From assembly GCF_901709675.1 (NCBI RefSeq), contig NC_051094.1:19868501-19932500 (forward strand): a stretch of DNA of 64,000 bases, read 5' to 3'. The stretch is from Syngnathus acus (lineage: Eukaryota; Chordata; Actinopteri; Syngnathiformes; Syngnathidae). The position numbers were made by a program, and so were the translations under genes. Below are positions 11,942 to 21,546 of the stretch, in pieces; position 1 is the first letter of the stretch; every line of letters starts with the position of its first letter. The notes below the pieces were generated by a model that saw only the letters and a program-made list of their open reading frames with translations, had not been told where the DNA came from and searched no databases.

Positions 11942-12656
11942 GGTGTTGTGCTTGATTTGGTTCCCCCGTGAGATCTTGTTCCCCCTGCCGCGGGAGCGCG
12001 CACGCCTTATTTGGAAAGCGAAAAACCGATGTCGTACGGCGTCAGCACTATGTTGTTTTCAATAAAAACATGAAGAACTCACGTTTGCGTCAGTCAATTT
12101 TAATTTTTAGAAAGGATTATTCTCATTTGATGTCTTTAAATTCATCCGCGTTCTGCCATTGAAGCGGGGTGCATTCAAAGACCAGTCGTACAGACGGAAC
12201 ACTCATTCACTTCACCAAAAAGCAACAATATAATTACGTGAGCTCTTTGCATAAACCTCGATGCAAAGAAACTCCTCTTTTTGGGTACAGGCTACAAGGA
12301 GTATATATTACAAAGGAGACTTTCTACTTAATTGTGATCATCATTCATCCATCCATCCATTTTATTACTCAGGTATTTTCAAAGCAAATTAATATTGTTG
12401 CATCTATTAATTTTCTTTAAAATGACAGCGCAATATAATTAAAAGCTGACACTATAGCAATGTCAAACGTGTTCATTTAAGAAAAAGCCACACACGTTTT
12501 GTGATCAAATCTTTCATAACGAGAATGATTTGAGTGAATTGATTTGAATGAATAATTGAGAAGAAATTTCAGTTCCGAAGGCTCCTTTTGTCCCAAGCAA
12601 AGTGACAGGTGGTGGGGAGGGGGGATAAAAAGGAACTCTATAAAAAATGTCAAGCC
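11942..12656 (+). mobile_element. Element Z, unique part (left copy)
   Basis: Starts GGTGTTGTGCTTGATTTGG and runs directly into the satellite array (CAAGCCGTGAGGATATGTTC). The same ~0.7-kb block, inverted and also joined to a satellite array, occurs at about 25027-25763 and 30250-30988. This shows that unique part plus array move or duplicate as one unit. No coding sequence is recognised. Confidence 0.7.
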
Positions 12657-14236
12657 GTGAGGATATGTTCCCTCCCCCCCCCCCTTTATTTTGAGAACGG
12701 TGCTGGACTCCAGCTGTTTTTTTTCTGTCTTCCTGGGGGTCTGTTCAGGTTGTGTGGCAAATTTGAACAGGTTCCCTCATTCCTAGGCCAAATTACAGGG
12801 GGGGAACAAATCCTCACAGCTGCCTCGTGAGGATATGTTCCCCCCCTTATTTTGAGAACGGTGAGTGCTGGACTCCAGCTGTTTTTTTTCTGTCTTCCTG
12901 GGGGTCTGTTCAGGTTGTGTGGCAAATTTGAACAGGTTCCCTCATTCCTAGGCCAAATTACAGGGGGGAAACAAATCCTCACAGCTGCCCCGTGAGGATA
13001 TGTTCCCCCCCCTTAGTTTGAGAACGGTGAGTGCTGGACTCCAGCTGTTTTTTTTTTCTGTCTTCCTGGGGGTCTGTTCAGGTTGTGTGGCAAATTTGAA
13101 CAGGTTCCCTCATTCCTAGCCCAAGTTACAGGGGGGGAACATATCCTCACGGATGCCCCGTGAGGATATGTTCCCCCCCCTTATTTTGAGAACGGTGAGT
13201 GCTGGACTCCAGCTGTTTTTTTTTCTGTCTTCCTGGGGGTCTGTTCAGGTTGTGTGGCAAATTTGAACAGGTTCCCTCATTCCTAGGCCGAATTACAGGG
13301 GGGGAACAAATCCTCACAGCTGCCCCGTGAGGATATGTTCCCCCCCCTTATTTTGAGAACGGTGAGTGCTGGACTCCAGCTGTTTTTTTTCTGTCTTCCT
13401 GGGGGTCTGTTCAGGTTGTGTGGCAAATTTGAACAGGTTCCCTCATTCCTAGGCCAAATTACAGGGGGGGAACAAATCCTCACAGCTGCCCCGTGAGGAT
13501 ATGTTCCCCCCCCCCCCCTTATTTTGAGAACGGTGAGTGCTGGACTCCAGCTGTTTTTTTTTCTGTCTTCCTGGGGGTCTGTTCAGGTTGTGTGGCAAAT
13601 TTGAACAGGTTCCCTAATTCCTAGCCCAAGTTACAGGGGGGGAACAAATCCTCACAGCTGCCCCGTGAGGATATGTCCCCCCCCCCCCCCCCTTATTTTG
13701 AGAACGGTGAGTGCTGGACTCCAGCTGTTTTTTTCTGTCTTCCTGGGGGTCTGTTCAGGTTGTGTGGCAAATTTGAACAGGTTCCCTCATTCCTAGGCCA
13801 AATTACAGGGGGGGAACAAATCCTCACAGCTGCCTCGTGAGGATATGTTCCCCCCCGGTTATTTTGAGAACGGTGAGTGCTGGACTCCAGCTGTTTTTTT
13901 TCTGTCTTCCTGTGGGTCTGTTCAGGTTGTGTGGCAAATTTGAACAGGTTCCCTCATTCCTAGGCCAAATTACAGGGGGGGAACAAATCCTCACAGCTGC
14001 CCCGTGAGGATATGTTCCCCCCCCCCCTTATTTTGAGAACGGTGAGTGCTGGACTCCAGCTGTTTTTTTTCTGTCTTCCTGGGGGTCTGTTCAGGTTGTG
14101 TGGCAAATTTGAACAGGTTCCCTCATTCCTAGCCCAAGTTACAGGGGGGGAACATATCCTCACGGGTGCCCTGTGAGAATATGTTCCCCCCCTTATTTTG
14201 AAAACGGTGAGTGCTGGACTCCAGCTGTTTTTTTTT
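12657..14236 (+). repeat. Satellite array 1, ~167-bp unit, about 9.5 copies
   Basis: Units start at about 12657, 12829, 12990, 13160, 13327, 13490, 13665, 13826, 14005 and 14173. Each begins TGAGGATATGTTCCCC and ends GGGGAACAAATCCTCA, which are inverted complements (15 of 16 bases), joined by the linker CAGCTGCCCCG. Variation is mostly in the C and T homopolymers. Repeated short frames on the minus strand (RICSPPVIWPRNEG) are a by-product of the repeat. The last unit is cut off near 14236. Confidence 0.95.
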
Positions 14237-14464
14237 CTGATTTGTGCAGTGATACCATTATTACTGCACTTTATCAATTTGTTTGGCCTTATTTTGGTCA
14301 AACAACTTTGTTTCTTAATCATATAACATACATCAAAAATTATAACTTTAAACTTTATTAAGAAAAATAAATAAATTAAAATTTTATTAAATAATAAAAT
14401 AAAATGAAAAAATACAAATTTTAATAAAAAAAAGCAAAATGGTCTTCAAGCAAGCTTCAAATAT
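14237..14464. other. AT-rich spacer downstream of the integrase/ULP1/PHD gene
   Basis: A/T-rich sequence after the minus-strand stop codon, with AATAAA-like hexamers that could serve as poly(A) signals. Nothing else is recognised. Confidence 0.4.
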
Positions 14465-14566
14465 TTAGCATTTAATTTCTGTACATGTACACAAAAAAGA
14501 GCCTTCGGTTGGAGGCTCCCCGACACATACAAGATGGAACCACCTGCAACACTCGTCACACTGAAT
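14465..14566 (-). CDS. Exon 12: second half of PHD finger and stop
   Basis: Acceptor TTTACCAG at 14567-14574, then 33 codons and TAA. It reads IQCDECCRWFH then LVCVG and FLCTCTEIKC. The C-x2-C, W-F-H, C and final cysteines complete the finger begun by CFVC in exon 11. The last pair is C-x-C rather than the usual C-x2-C. PHD fingers usually read histone tails. It joins exon 11 in phase 0. Confidence 0.85.
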   Translation of the reverse strand: MQCDECCRWFHLVCVGEPPTEGSFLCTCTEIKC

Positions 14567-14695
14567 CTGGTAAACAAAGAAAAAAGCAAGATCATACAAT
14601 GCAGCACATTTACAATAATTTACAACGAATGTGTAATTCTTAATTATTTCTTAATCATCACATGCATTAGTTAACAAGACCTGACATAATTACCC

Positions 14696-16587
14696 TGTCA
14701 CGAACGGGGTGTGGAAATGGAGCAGGGCGACCAAGTGCAGCTTGGACCAGGGTTTATTGACGAACTCAAAAGACATACTCGGCAAACTAACATAACTTAC
14801 TGACAAAATCAATAACAGGAACCGAACAGAGACGAAACAGACAGGGTGGCCTTCCATGACAGCAGCAAATGCATGCAGGCAATGCTCCGACAGGGAGTGA
14901 TATACAAACAGAACTTAAATACAACACAGGTAACAAGAGGCAGGTGAGTATGATTACACTAATCACGGGCACACAGGAAGGGAGGCGCGAGCACACAGAC
15001 ACACAGAGACGATGACAATCTACACACACAACCAAACTGGGGACGAGACATGACAGAACCCCCCCCACAAGGGACGGCTCCCGACGTCCCAAAAACCCAA
15101 CCCCCCACGGCGGCACGCGGGGGGGCAGCGCACCAGTCCAGACGACCCTGCTGGTCTCGGAAATAGCCTTAACCGCGCACGACGGCGACTTGGGGCACAG
15201 AACCGCACTCGGGCGGCGACGAGGGGAACCGAACCGCACTCGGGCGGCAACGAGGGGAACCGAACTCGGGCGGCGACTTGGGGAACAGAACTGCACGCAG
15301 CAGCGGTCAGGGGCCCAGGGCCACAATCGCGGCACACACTGGGGGCCTGACGCGCAATCGGCAGCAACTTGGGGAACAGAACTGCACGCAGCGGCGGTCA
15401 GGGGCCCAGGGCCACAATCGCGGCACACACTTGGGGGCCTGACGCGTAATCGGCAGCAACTCGGGGAAACAGAACCGCTGACGGCGGCCACTCAGGGACA
15501 GAACCGCAAACGGCGGCAACCTGGGGCACAGAACCGCTCTCTGGCGACGACGAGGGGAACCGAACCGCCCTCTGGCGTCGAAGAGGGGAACCGAACCGCA
15601 CTCGGGCGGCGACTAGGGAACCGAACCGCACTCGGGCGGCCACTCACACAAACCCGCACTGAGGCGGCTACTCACACAAACCCGCGCTCGGGCGGCTACG
15701 CACACAAACCCGCACTCGGGCGGCTAAAAAAAAAAAGTCCTCGCCGCAATCAGCGGCACTCGAAAGTCCGGACCGCGATCAGCGGCATTCGCATGGCGGA
15801 GCTGTGGCAGCAGCAAGAGCCACCACGCGCCGCAGCAGTGGGACAATCGCGGGTCCGGTGCAGCTGGCCAGAAGTCGGGCGACGTCAAAGGGCCCTGCGA
15901 CGCTGGGGTGGAGCCCGATGGCGACCGCGAGTCTGATGACGCCGGGAGGCACTCCGATGACGGCCGCGGGTCCGGCGTCGCGGCAGTGGAATCCGATCGC
16001 GGCCGCGAAGCTGCTGTCGCCAGAAGCACTCCGATGGCGACCGCGAGTCTGATGACGCCGGGAGGCACTCCGATGGTGGGCGCGGGTCCGGCGTCGCTGG
16101 AGCGAAGTCCGAGGGCGCTGGAACCTGCTCGGACGATGGACGTGGATCGGGCGTCGCAGTGGGAGCTGGTGGTGGAGGGAGGTCCAAGCGCTGGTCGCTG
16201 TAGTGGTCGGAGCATTCTGTCACGAGTCGGAGTGTGGAAATGGAGCAGGGCGACCAAGTGCAGCTTGGACCAGGGTTTATTGGAGGGACTCAAACTAACA
16301 GACTCGGTAAACTGACATGACATACTAACAAACTGACAACAGGACTGACCGAACAAGACGTGGAACAAAAAGACAGGGTGACATTACCGTGACCACAACA
16401 AACATTAATGCTCCGACGGAGTAACGCACAGACAGGACTTAAATACGCGACAGGTAACAAGAGGCAGGTGAACATGATCACACCAATCATGGGCACACAG
16501 GAAGGGAGGGGCGAGCACACAAACACACTGACAGAAACGTTGGACATGATCAGAGACACATAGCAAAACTGGGGATGAGACATGACA
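14696..16587 (-). mobile_element. Non-autonomous LTR retrotransposon in the PHD intron/exon border
   Basis: Two similar direct LTRs (14696-15055 and 16218-16587) each start TGTCA and end TGACA. Minus orientation is shown by AATAAA in the LTR and a G-rich purine tract (GTGGGGGGGGTTC, 15056-15068) before the 3' LTR. The flanks are TACCC (14691-14695) and TTCCC (16588-16592), a 5-bp duplication with one change. The ~1.16-kb interior encodes no gag or pol, so it must have used enzymes from another element. The primer site (GAATGCTCCGACC) is not one I recognise. The LTRs differ noticeably, so the insertion is not very young. Confidence 0.85.
15056..16217. repeat. GC-rich degenerate minisatellite interior of the LTR element
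   Basis: Short imperfect repeats built on CGAGGGGAACCGAACCGC (about 15190-15720), then GATGGCGACCGCGAGTCTGA (about 15900-16100). Stops are rare on both strands because of composition, giving overlapping open frames over 200 codons long in both directions. None resembles gag or pol. Confidence 0.75.
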
Positions 16588-16590
16588 TTC

Positions 16591-16652
16591 CCATCTGTTG
16601 TCTGTGTCATGTGTAGCTTCCCCACAAACAAAGCACAAGTTAGATAAATCAT
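16591..16652 (-). CDS. Exon 11: first half of PHD finger
   Basis: Acceptor TTTTCACAG, then 62 bp continuing the phase of exon 10 (G + AT) to read DDLSNLCFVCGEATHDTDNRW. The expected donor after TGG is now GAATGT because the LTR element inserted there. The copy of the target on the far side of the element still reads GGGTAATT, so the ancestral donor was TGG|GTAATT. Confidence 0.82.
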
Positions 16653-16787
16653 CTGTGAAAACAAAGACAGAAGAATTGCTATAGTACTTCCCTGTGTAAA
16701 ACTCAACTGAGTTGTATATAGCATTGATAGCACAGTCAGGACCATTCTTTGGGTGGCAATAACATCTCTTGGGTGCATATTACTTAC

Positions 16788-16890
16788 CAGTCTCTAATAG
16801 AAGTGTGGTGGCAATTTGCAGCCTGTACCTATTTACATCATGTGCCTTTGCTGAGAAATCTATTTCTTCATTTGAAAGATGTTCTGCAAA
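16788..16890 (-). CDS. Exon 10: C-terminal helix of the ULP1 domain
   Basis: 103 bp with acceptor CTTTTTCAG and donor GTAAGT. It reads FAEHLSNEEIDFSAKA then YRLQIATTLLLET, the helical end of a ULP1 protease fold following the FALK of exon 9. It is separated from exon 9 by a 2.8-kb intron into which X2 inserted. Confidence 0.82.
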
Positions 16891-17493
16891 CTGAAAAAGA
16901 CAATGTCAGATGTTTACAGTGCATAAAGAATGCTTTAAATGTTTGCCATCTTTAGCCTATATATCATACAAAAGATTCTACTGTCAGACAATAATTTGTT
17001 TTAGTCCTTTGTTGTATGAACTCTAAATTAGTTTTTTTAGTTTTGAGTAATGTTTGATTACGTTTTTGCATAATTGAGTGATATGAGTTTGGTAAATCTA
17101 GTCTGTAAATCAAAGTCAAAAAGTCAAAGTCTGCTTTGTCAACCTCTTCAATGCCAAGACACACAAAGAAATCGAAATTACGTTTCCACTATCCCACGGT
17201 GACAAGACATAGTACACGACATACATACCGTAATTTTCGGACTATAAGTCGCGGGTTTTTTCATAGTTTGGGTGGGGGGGCGACTTATACTCAGGAGCGA
17301 CTTGTGTTTTTTTTCAAAAACTTTCAAAAAAAAAAAAAGAAGTAACCGCGATAAACGAACCGCAATGTAGCAAGGGATTACTGTAATTTGAATTTCAAGT
17401 GACGTCAGCAGCGCGACGTCGCGGTCAGCAGCGCGACGTCAGCAGCGCGACGTCAGCAGCGCGACGCGGCGTTGTTTACATAAAGGACAAAGA

Positions 17494-17740
17494 TTGACTC
17501 GACGGAGCTCTCTTTCACTTCCGTGGATTGAAGTCGGGGGCCGGCGCTCGGCCGGGTGGCTGTCCAGGGACGGTGGATGGGGCTCGGACAATGCTTTTAC
17601 GCACGCCCGGTCCTACTCTACCGAGCTGTCTTTCACCTCCGTGGATGGAAGTCGAGGGCCGGCGCTCGGCCGGGTGGCTGTCCGGGGACGGTGGATGGGG
17701 CTCGGTCATGGCTTTTACGCACGCCCGGTCCTATTCTATG
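17494..17740 (+). repeat. ~118-bp GC-rich tandem repeat inside X2
   Basis: Units carry GGCCGGCGCTCGGCCGGGTG and GGGACGGTGGATGGGGCTCG. Equivalent arrays are in X3 (about 41999-42297) and X5 (about 60300-60600), inverted relative to this copy. The short frames over them are repeat artefacts. Confidence 0.8.
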
Positions 17741-18265
17741 GAGCTCTCTTCCATTTCCGTGGCTGGAAGTCCATGCCGCCACACGCCTGGAAGTTTGTTT
17801 TGTTAAATAAAGAGCCGTTTACCAAACCCACGTCTTTCCTTGAACTTTGTTAACGCTACAATATAGTTATATAGTAGATCTGTGGAATAACGACGAGGCT
17901 GACGTCAGGGCGCACGCACGCGCGGCGTTGTTGACAAAGGACGAAGAATTTGATCGATGGATTTAATGATTTAGAGTGCACAGATGGTTTGATAACATTA
18001 TTGCTTATATAATAGTTATTTGATATATAATTTATATATCGTTATATGGGCCTGTGGAATATTTTGAAGTGCAAGAGCCGTCAGCGGCGCGCACGCATTG
18101 TTGACAAAGGACGATTGATGGATTTAATGAATTGGAGTGACACAGATGGTTTTATTAACGTGCAATTTATGTAATCGTTTTTTGAATAACTCTGAATTTT
18201 ACGTCAGGGCCGTTCTCCGCTCTTAGTTTGTGTTTATGTCACATTAGCATACCTATCGTCTATGG

Positions 18266-18817
18266 CAGTGGTCCCCAACCTTTTTTGCGCCACGGACCGG
18301 TTACATGTCAGAAATATTTTCACGGACCGGCATTTATATAAATAAATAATACATTTATATAAATAAATAAATAATACATTTATAATAAATATATAAATAC
18401 GATGAAATAAAATGATACGACTGACATAAAAACAAGTACAAATGACAAAAATAAAACTCACCATTACGTTGAATTAGTGGGAGCACTGAGTTTGTTTCTC
18501 AGAAACGAGCCGGTCCCATCTAGACGTAATCGGAGACAATGACACCCGAAGTGATTAAGGTTTGTCTTTTATTGCAGGATGCTTGGTCTCCATGTGTTGA
18601 AGCAGTTTTGAATGCTTCATTTCCTGGTTAGTTAGCCTGTCGCCACATATTAGCTTTGCGGGCTCGACTGGGGAAACATGTCACGTGACCGGGACGAGTG
18701 TCTTGACCTGAATTAATTGATCGTCGATAATTATTTTTTTCTGTGCGGCTTGGCGGCCCGGTACCAAGTGACCCACGGACCGGTACCGGTCCGCGGCCCG
18801 GTGGTTGGGGACCACTG
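18266..18817. mobile_element. hAT element with 8-bp TSD
   Basis: 552 bp from CAGTGGTCCCCAACC to GGTTGGGGACCACTG, flanked by GTCTATGG on both sides (18258-18265 and 18818-18825). An inverted partial copy of the same family is at 44817-45252. It is non-coding. Confidence 0.92.
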
Positions 18818-19686
18818 GTCTATGGAGCTCTCTTCCATTTCCGTGGCTGGAAGTCCACGCCGCCACACGCCTGTAAGTTTGTTTAGTTAAATAAAGAGCC
18901 GTTTACCAAACCCACGTCTTTCCTTGAACTTTGTTAACGCTACAATATAGTTATATAGTAGATCTGTGGAATAACGACGAGGCTGACGTCAGGGCGCACG
19001 CACGCGCGGCGTTGTTGACAAAGGACGAGGAATTTGATCGATGGATTTAATGATTTAGAGTGCACAGATGGTTTGATAACATTATTGCTTATATAATAGT
19101 TATTTGATATATAATTTATATATCGTTATATGGGCCTGTGGAATATTTTGAAGTGCAAGAGCCGTCAGCGGCGCGCACGCATTGTTGACAAAGGACGATT
19201 GATGGATTTAATGAATTGGAGTGACACGGATGGTTTTATTAACGTGTTATTTATGTAATAGTTTTTTGAATAACTCTGAATTTTACGTCAGGGCCGTTCT
19301 CAGCTCTTAGTTTGTGTTAGTATACCTATCGTTTAGCCTGTTGTTGCTCGTTCATGACTGTTCTTGGTGTTGGATTTTGTCGAATAAATTGCCCCCCAAA
19401 ATGCGACTTATACTCCGGAGCGACTTATATATGTTTTTTTTTCACTTTTTTGGGCATTTTATGGCTGGTGCGACTTATACTCCGGTGCGACTTATAGTCC
19501 GAAAATTACTGTATAAGCAAACAACACAAAATAAAAACAAGAAGGCACAAACAATGAATAATAAGAGTGATGAATAAATAATAAATAAACAAATAACACA
19601 ATAAATAAATAAATAAGAGGAGCAAAACGGAGCAAGTGTGCATACAGCAGACAGTCAGAATATAGCGCAAAAGTACAGATGCATAC

Positions 19687-19792
19687 TTTCAAAGCAAATG
19701 CACCACAAGAGGTTGAATCTTGTTGCCTGGGATGGGGGACAGTGCCACAAGTCCACCTGGAAACATTGCACCCTTTCTTGCGCATGAACGCC
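19687..19792 (-). CDS. Exon 9: ULP1 catalytic Gln/Cys exon
   Basis: Acceptor ATATTTCAG and donor GTATGC, 106 bp. The first base completes the Arg codon split with exon 8. It reads AFMRKKGCNVSRWTCG then PHPRQQDSTSCGAFALK. The oxyanion-hole Gln and nucleophile Cys of ULP1/SENP-type peptidases are in Q-D-S-T-S-C-G. Confidence 0.88.
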
Positions 19793-19962
19793 CTGAAATA
19801 TAAGAGCCAGTACATATTACCACAAATTTCAAGTTTTCTCCGTCAATGACATAATTTGTATTGGTAAAAACAAAAACCTAGTCCACTTTCAAAAGAAAGC
19901 GCACATCTTCAGTTAAATGTTGATATCACAATAGTACTCTGACTTTTAGAAGCTGTGCTTAC

Positions 19963-20051
19963 CGGGTTGATTCCAGGCATTTTTTAATGTCCATTTGAGA
20001 CTCACCAAGAGGATCAACTAGTAAGGACCTTTTTTCTCCTGGCATGATTGC
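19963..20051 (-). CDS. Exon 8: ULP1 catalytic Asp exon
   Basis: Acceptor AAAATATAG and donor GTAAGC, 89 bp. It reads AIMPGEKRSLLVDPLGES then MDIKKCLEST. The Asp of LLVDPLG is the third member of the His-Asp-Cys triad. It joins exon 7 in phase 0 and exon 9 in phase 2. Confidence 0.86.
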
Positions 20052-20177
20052 CTATATTTTAAACACAAAAAATGAGGTTTTATTATTCATATGCATGAAT
20101 TATTAAACATTTTGCACATAACTATATATTTTTTGCTGTAATGTTACTCCTCTTGTGGCATTAAAACATTTCTTAAC

Positions 20178-20243
20178 CGCCAGCTTCCAATGCTTATGCT
20201 CATTGACAATGCCAACAATAAGTTTGTATTCCACCGGGTTGAT
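20178..20243 (-). CDS. Exon 7: ULP1 catalytic His exon
   Basis: Acceptor TTTATTTTTAG, 66 bp, reading INPVEYKLIVGIVNEHKHWK then LA. The His before Trp is the expected catalytic His. The donor GTTAAG is GT but weak; it is chosen because it joins exon 8 in frame with a natural W-K-L-A/A-I-M-P reading. Confidence 0.82.
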
Positions 20244-20465
20244 CTAAAAATAAACAGAAGAAAAAAATACATCTGTCAATAATTTCAGTAAAATGCGTAA
20301 AGAACAAAATTAATGCCAATTGAGTTTTTTAATAAAATTGTTATGTCTTAATAACGTTGTTGGGCCACTAATTGGCCCGACAACAATATTAAGACATTTA
20401 ACTTCTTAACTTCATTGATAATTTTGCAAGATATAATTCAATAAACAGTACTACTACAGACACAC

Positions 20466-20579
20466 CTTGAGTCTCTGGCTCTTTCCATTCCATAAATTTG
20501 TCATTGCAAATGAGTCAATATAGGAAACCTTTTCCACGCTGATTTGGTTGCGTTTGTTCACCAACAACGCGTTTATAAC
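20466..20579 (-). CDS. Exon 6: N-terminal part of ULP1 domain
   Basis: Acceptor TTTCAATTACAG and donor GTGTGT, 114 bp, 38 codons without a stop. It reads VINALLVNKRNQISVEK then YIDSFAMTNLWNGKSQRLK. The V-I-N-A stretch corresponds to the W-L-N-D-x-I-I-N entry of ULP1 domains, and the YIDSF segment precedes the His exon as in that fold. Confidence 0.82.
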
Positions 20580-21017
20580 CTGTAATTGAAACGGCAAACA
20601 AATTGAAACAGAAAATATTACCCCCCCACACAAAAAAATTACAGTGCTGCCAATTAAGACGAACCTAAGTTTCAGATATGAAAACATAATTTTACCTCCG
20701 ATTCCAGCGAAATATTGCAGTGAAATAGTGTTTGAGAATGTGATCTTAACATCATCACTATACTGGCTTTGCATCACAAATACACAGAAGGAAAATACAA
20801 CACCCACAACTGCAACAGTCACAAAACACGGACAAAATACAATGAGCAGTAAGAAACGTTTTTTTTTAATTTTACTCCAGCTATTTTATGAAGTTCGACA
20901 TCCTTTCGTTGCTTTCATCGGCCACACAAAATAAAGTTGCAGGCCAGATATGCCCTCAGGGACTTGTATTTGACAGCTATGATGAAGATAATTTCTGCCA
21001 AACACTGTTGTACTTAC

Positions 21018-21251
21018 TGCATTGACAAATTCTTTGCCTTGATCTGTCAAGATCCTTTTTGCCGACTCAAATTGGTAGACGAATTTTAGGATACAGGCGG
21101 TAACATCAGCAGCAGACTTCGACCTCAACGGATAGGCTTGAGGCCATTTCGTGAAATAATCGACCATCACGCAAATATATTGGTATCCATCTTTTGTCTG
21201 AGCCAGTTTGCCAATGAGGTCCATCCCCAAGAGTTCGAATGGCTGAGACAC
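21018..21251 (-). CDS. Exon 4: integrase catalytic core (rve), first two acidic residues
   Basis: Acceptor TTTATTAG and donor GTAAGT, 234 bp, 78 codons, no stop. It reads VSQPFELLGMDLIGKLAQTK, then VDYFTKWPQAYPL and RILTDQGKEFVNA. The Asp in GMDLIG and the Asp in LTDQG are the first two residues of the D,D-35-E site. The third (Glu), normally in a YHPQTNG context, is not seen between 21012 and 20580. The fold is that of Gypsy/Ginger-type integrases. Confidence 0.88.
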
Positions 21252-21388
21252 CTAATAAATAAATATTTATAAAAACAAATTGTGTTAAACTGATGTTGCT
21301 GAGAAAAATAGTTATATAAAGTATGCCACATACAAAATACTATATAGACTTTGGGTCAAAATAGAGAACATTATTTGGATTAACTGAC

Positions 21389-21460
21389 CTGTATAGGCAT
21401 GACCTCTGTTGGGCTTTTTATTGATATGCCGGCTGCCTGACATTCGGTGCACTGAGACAC
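21389..21460 (-). CDS. Exon 3: C-x2-C half of the integrase zinc finger
   Basis: Acceptor CCATTGTCAG and donor GTCAGT, 72 bp, reading VSQCTECQAAGISIKS then PTEVMPIQ. The CTEC pair supplies the second half of the H2C2 finger begun in exon 2. It joins both neighbours in phase 0. Confidence 0.82.
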
Positions 21461-21546
21461 CTGACAATGGCAAGTTTTGTGGAAAAGTAGTCATTGTTAA
21501 TAAATGCATGCAAAAAGGGCAAGATCTTAGATAATGATTTTGAATT

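Larger units (their letters stand above)
17228..19511 (+). mobile_element. Element X, copy X2 (in the intron of the integrase/ULP1/PHD gene)
   Basis: Begins CCGTAATTTTCGGACTATAA and ends CGACTTATAGTCCGAAAATT, with TA on both sides (17226-17227 and 19512-19513). The interior has a CAGCAGCGCGACGT run (17402-17467), two to three ~118-bp GC-rich repeats (17494-17740), a tandem duplication of ~0.52 kb (17736-18259 and 18820-19332) and a hAT inserted between the duplicate halves. Near the right end the motif GCGACTTATACTCCGG repeats. No transposase frame is visible. Confidence 0.8.

Noticed and set aside
12686-14322. Recurring minus-strand frames with RICSPPVIWPRNEG
   Set aside because: They repeat with the satellite unit and also appear in arrays 2 and 3; they are not a protein repeat family with an independent start or conserved ends.
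15190-15936. 248-codon open frame on plus and overlapping 200+-codon frames on minus
   Set aside because: The region is a GC-rich minisatellite inside an LTR element; openness on both strands reflects composition, and no domain is visible.
20690-20822. Candidate extra exon of the integrase/ULP1 gene (reading VMQSQYSDDVKITF)
   Set aside because: Acceptor- and donor-like sites exist, but the peptide does not resemble the integrase or ULP1 domain and could not be placed.
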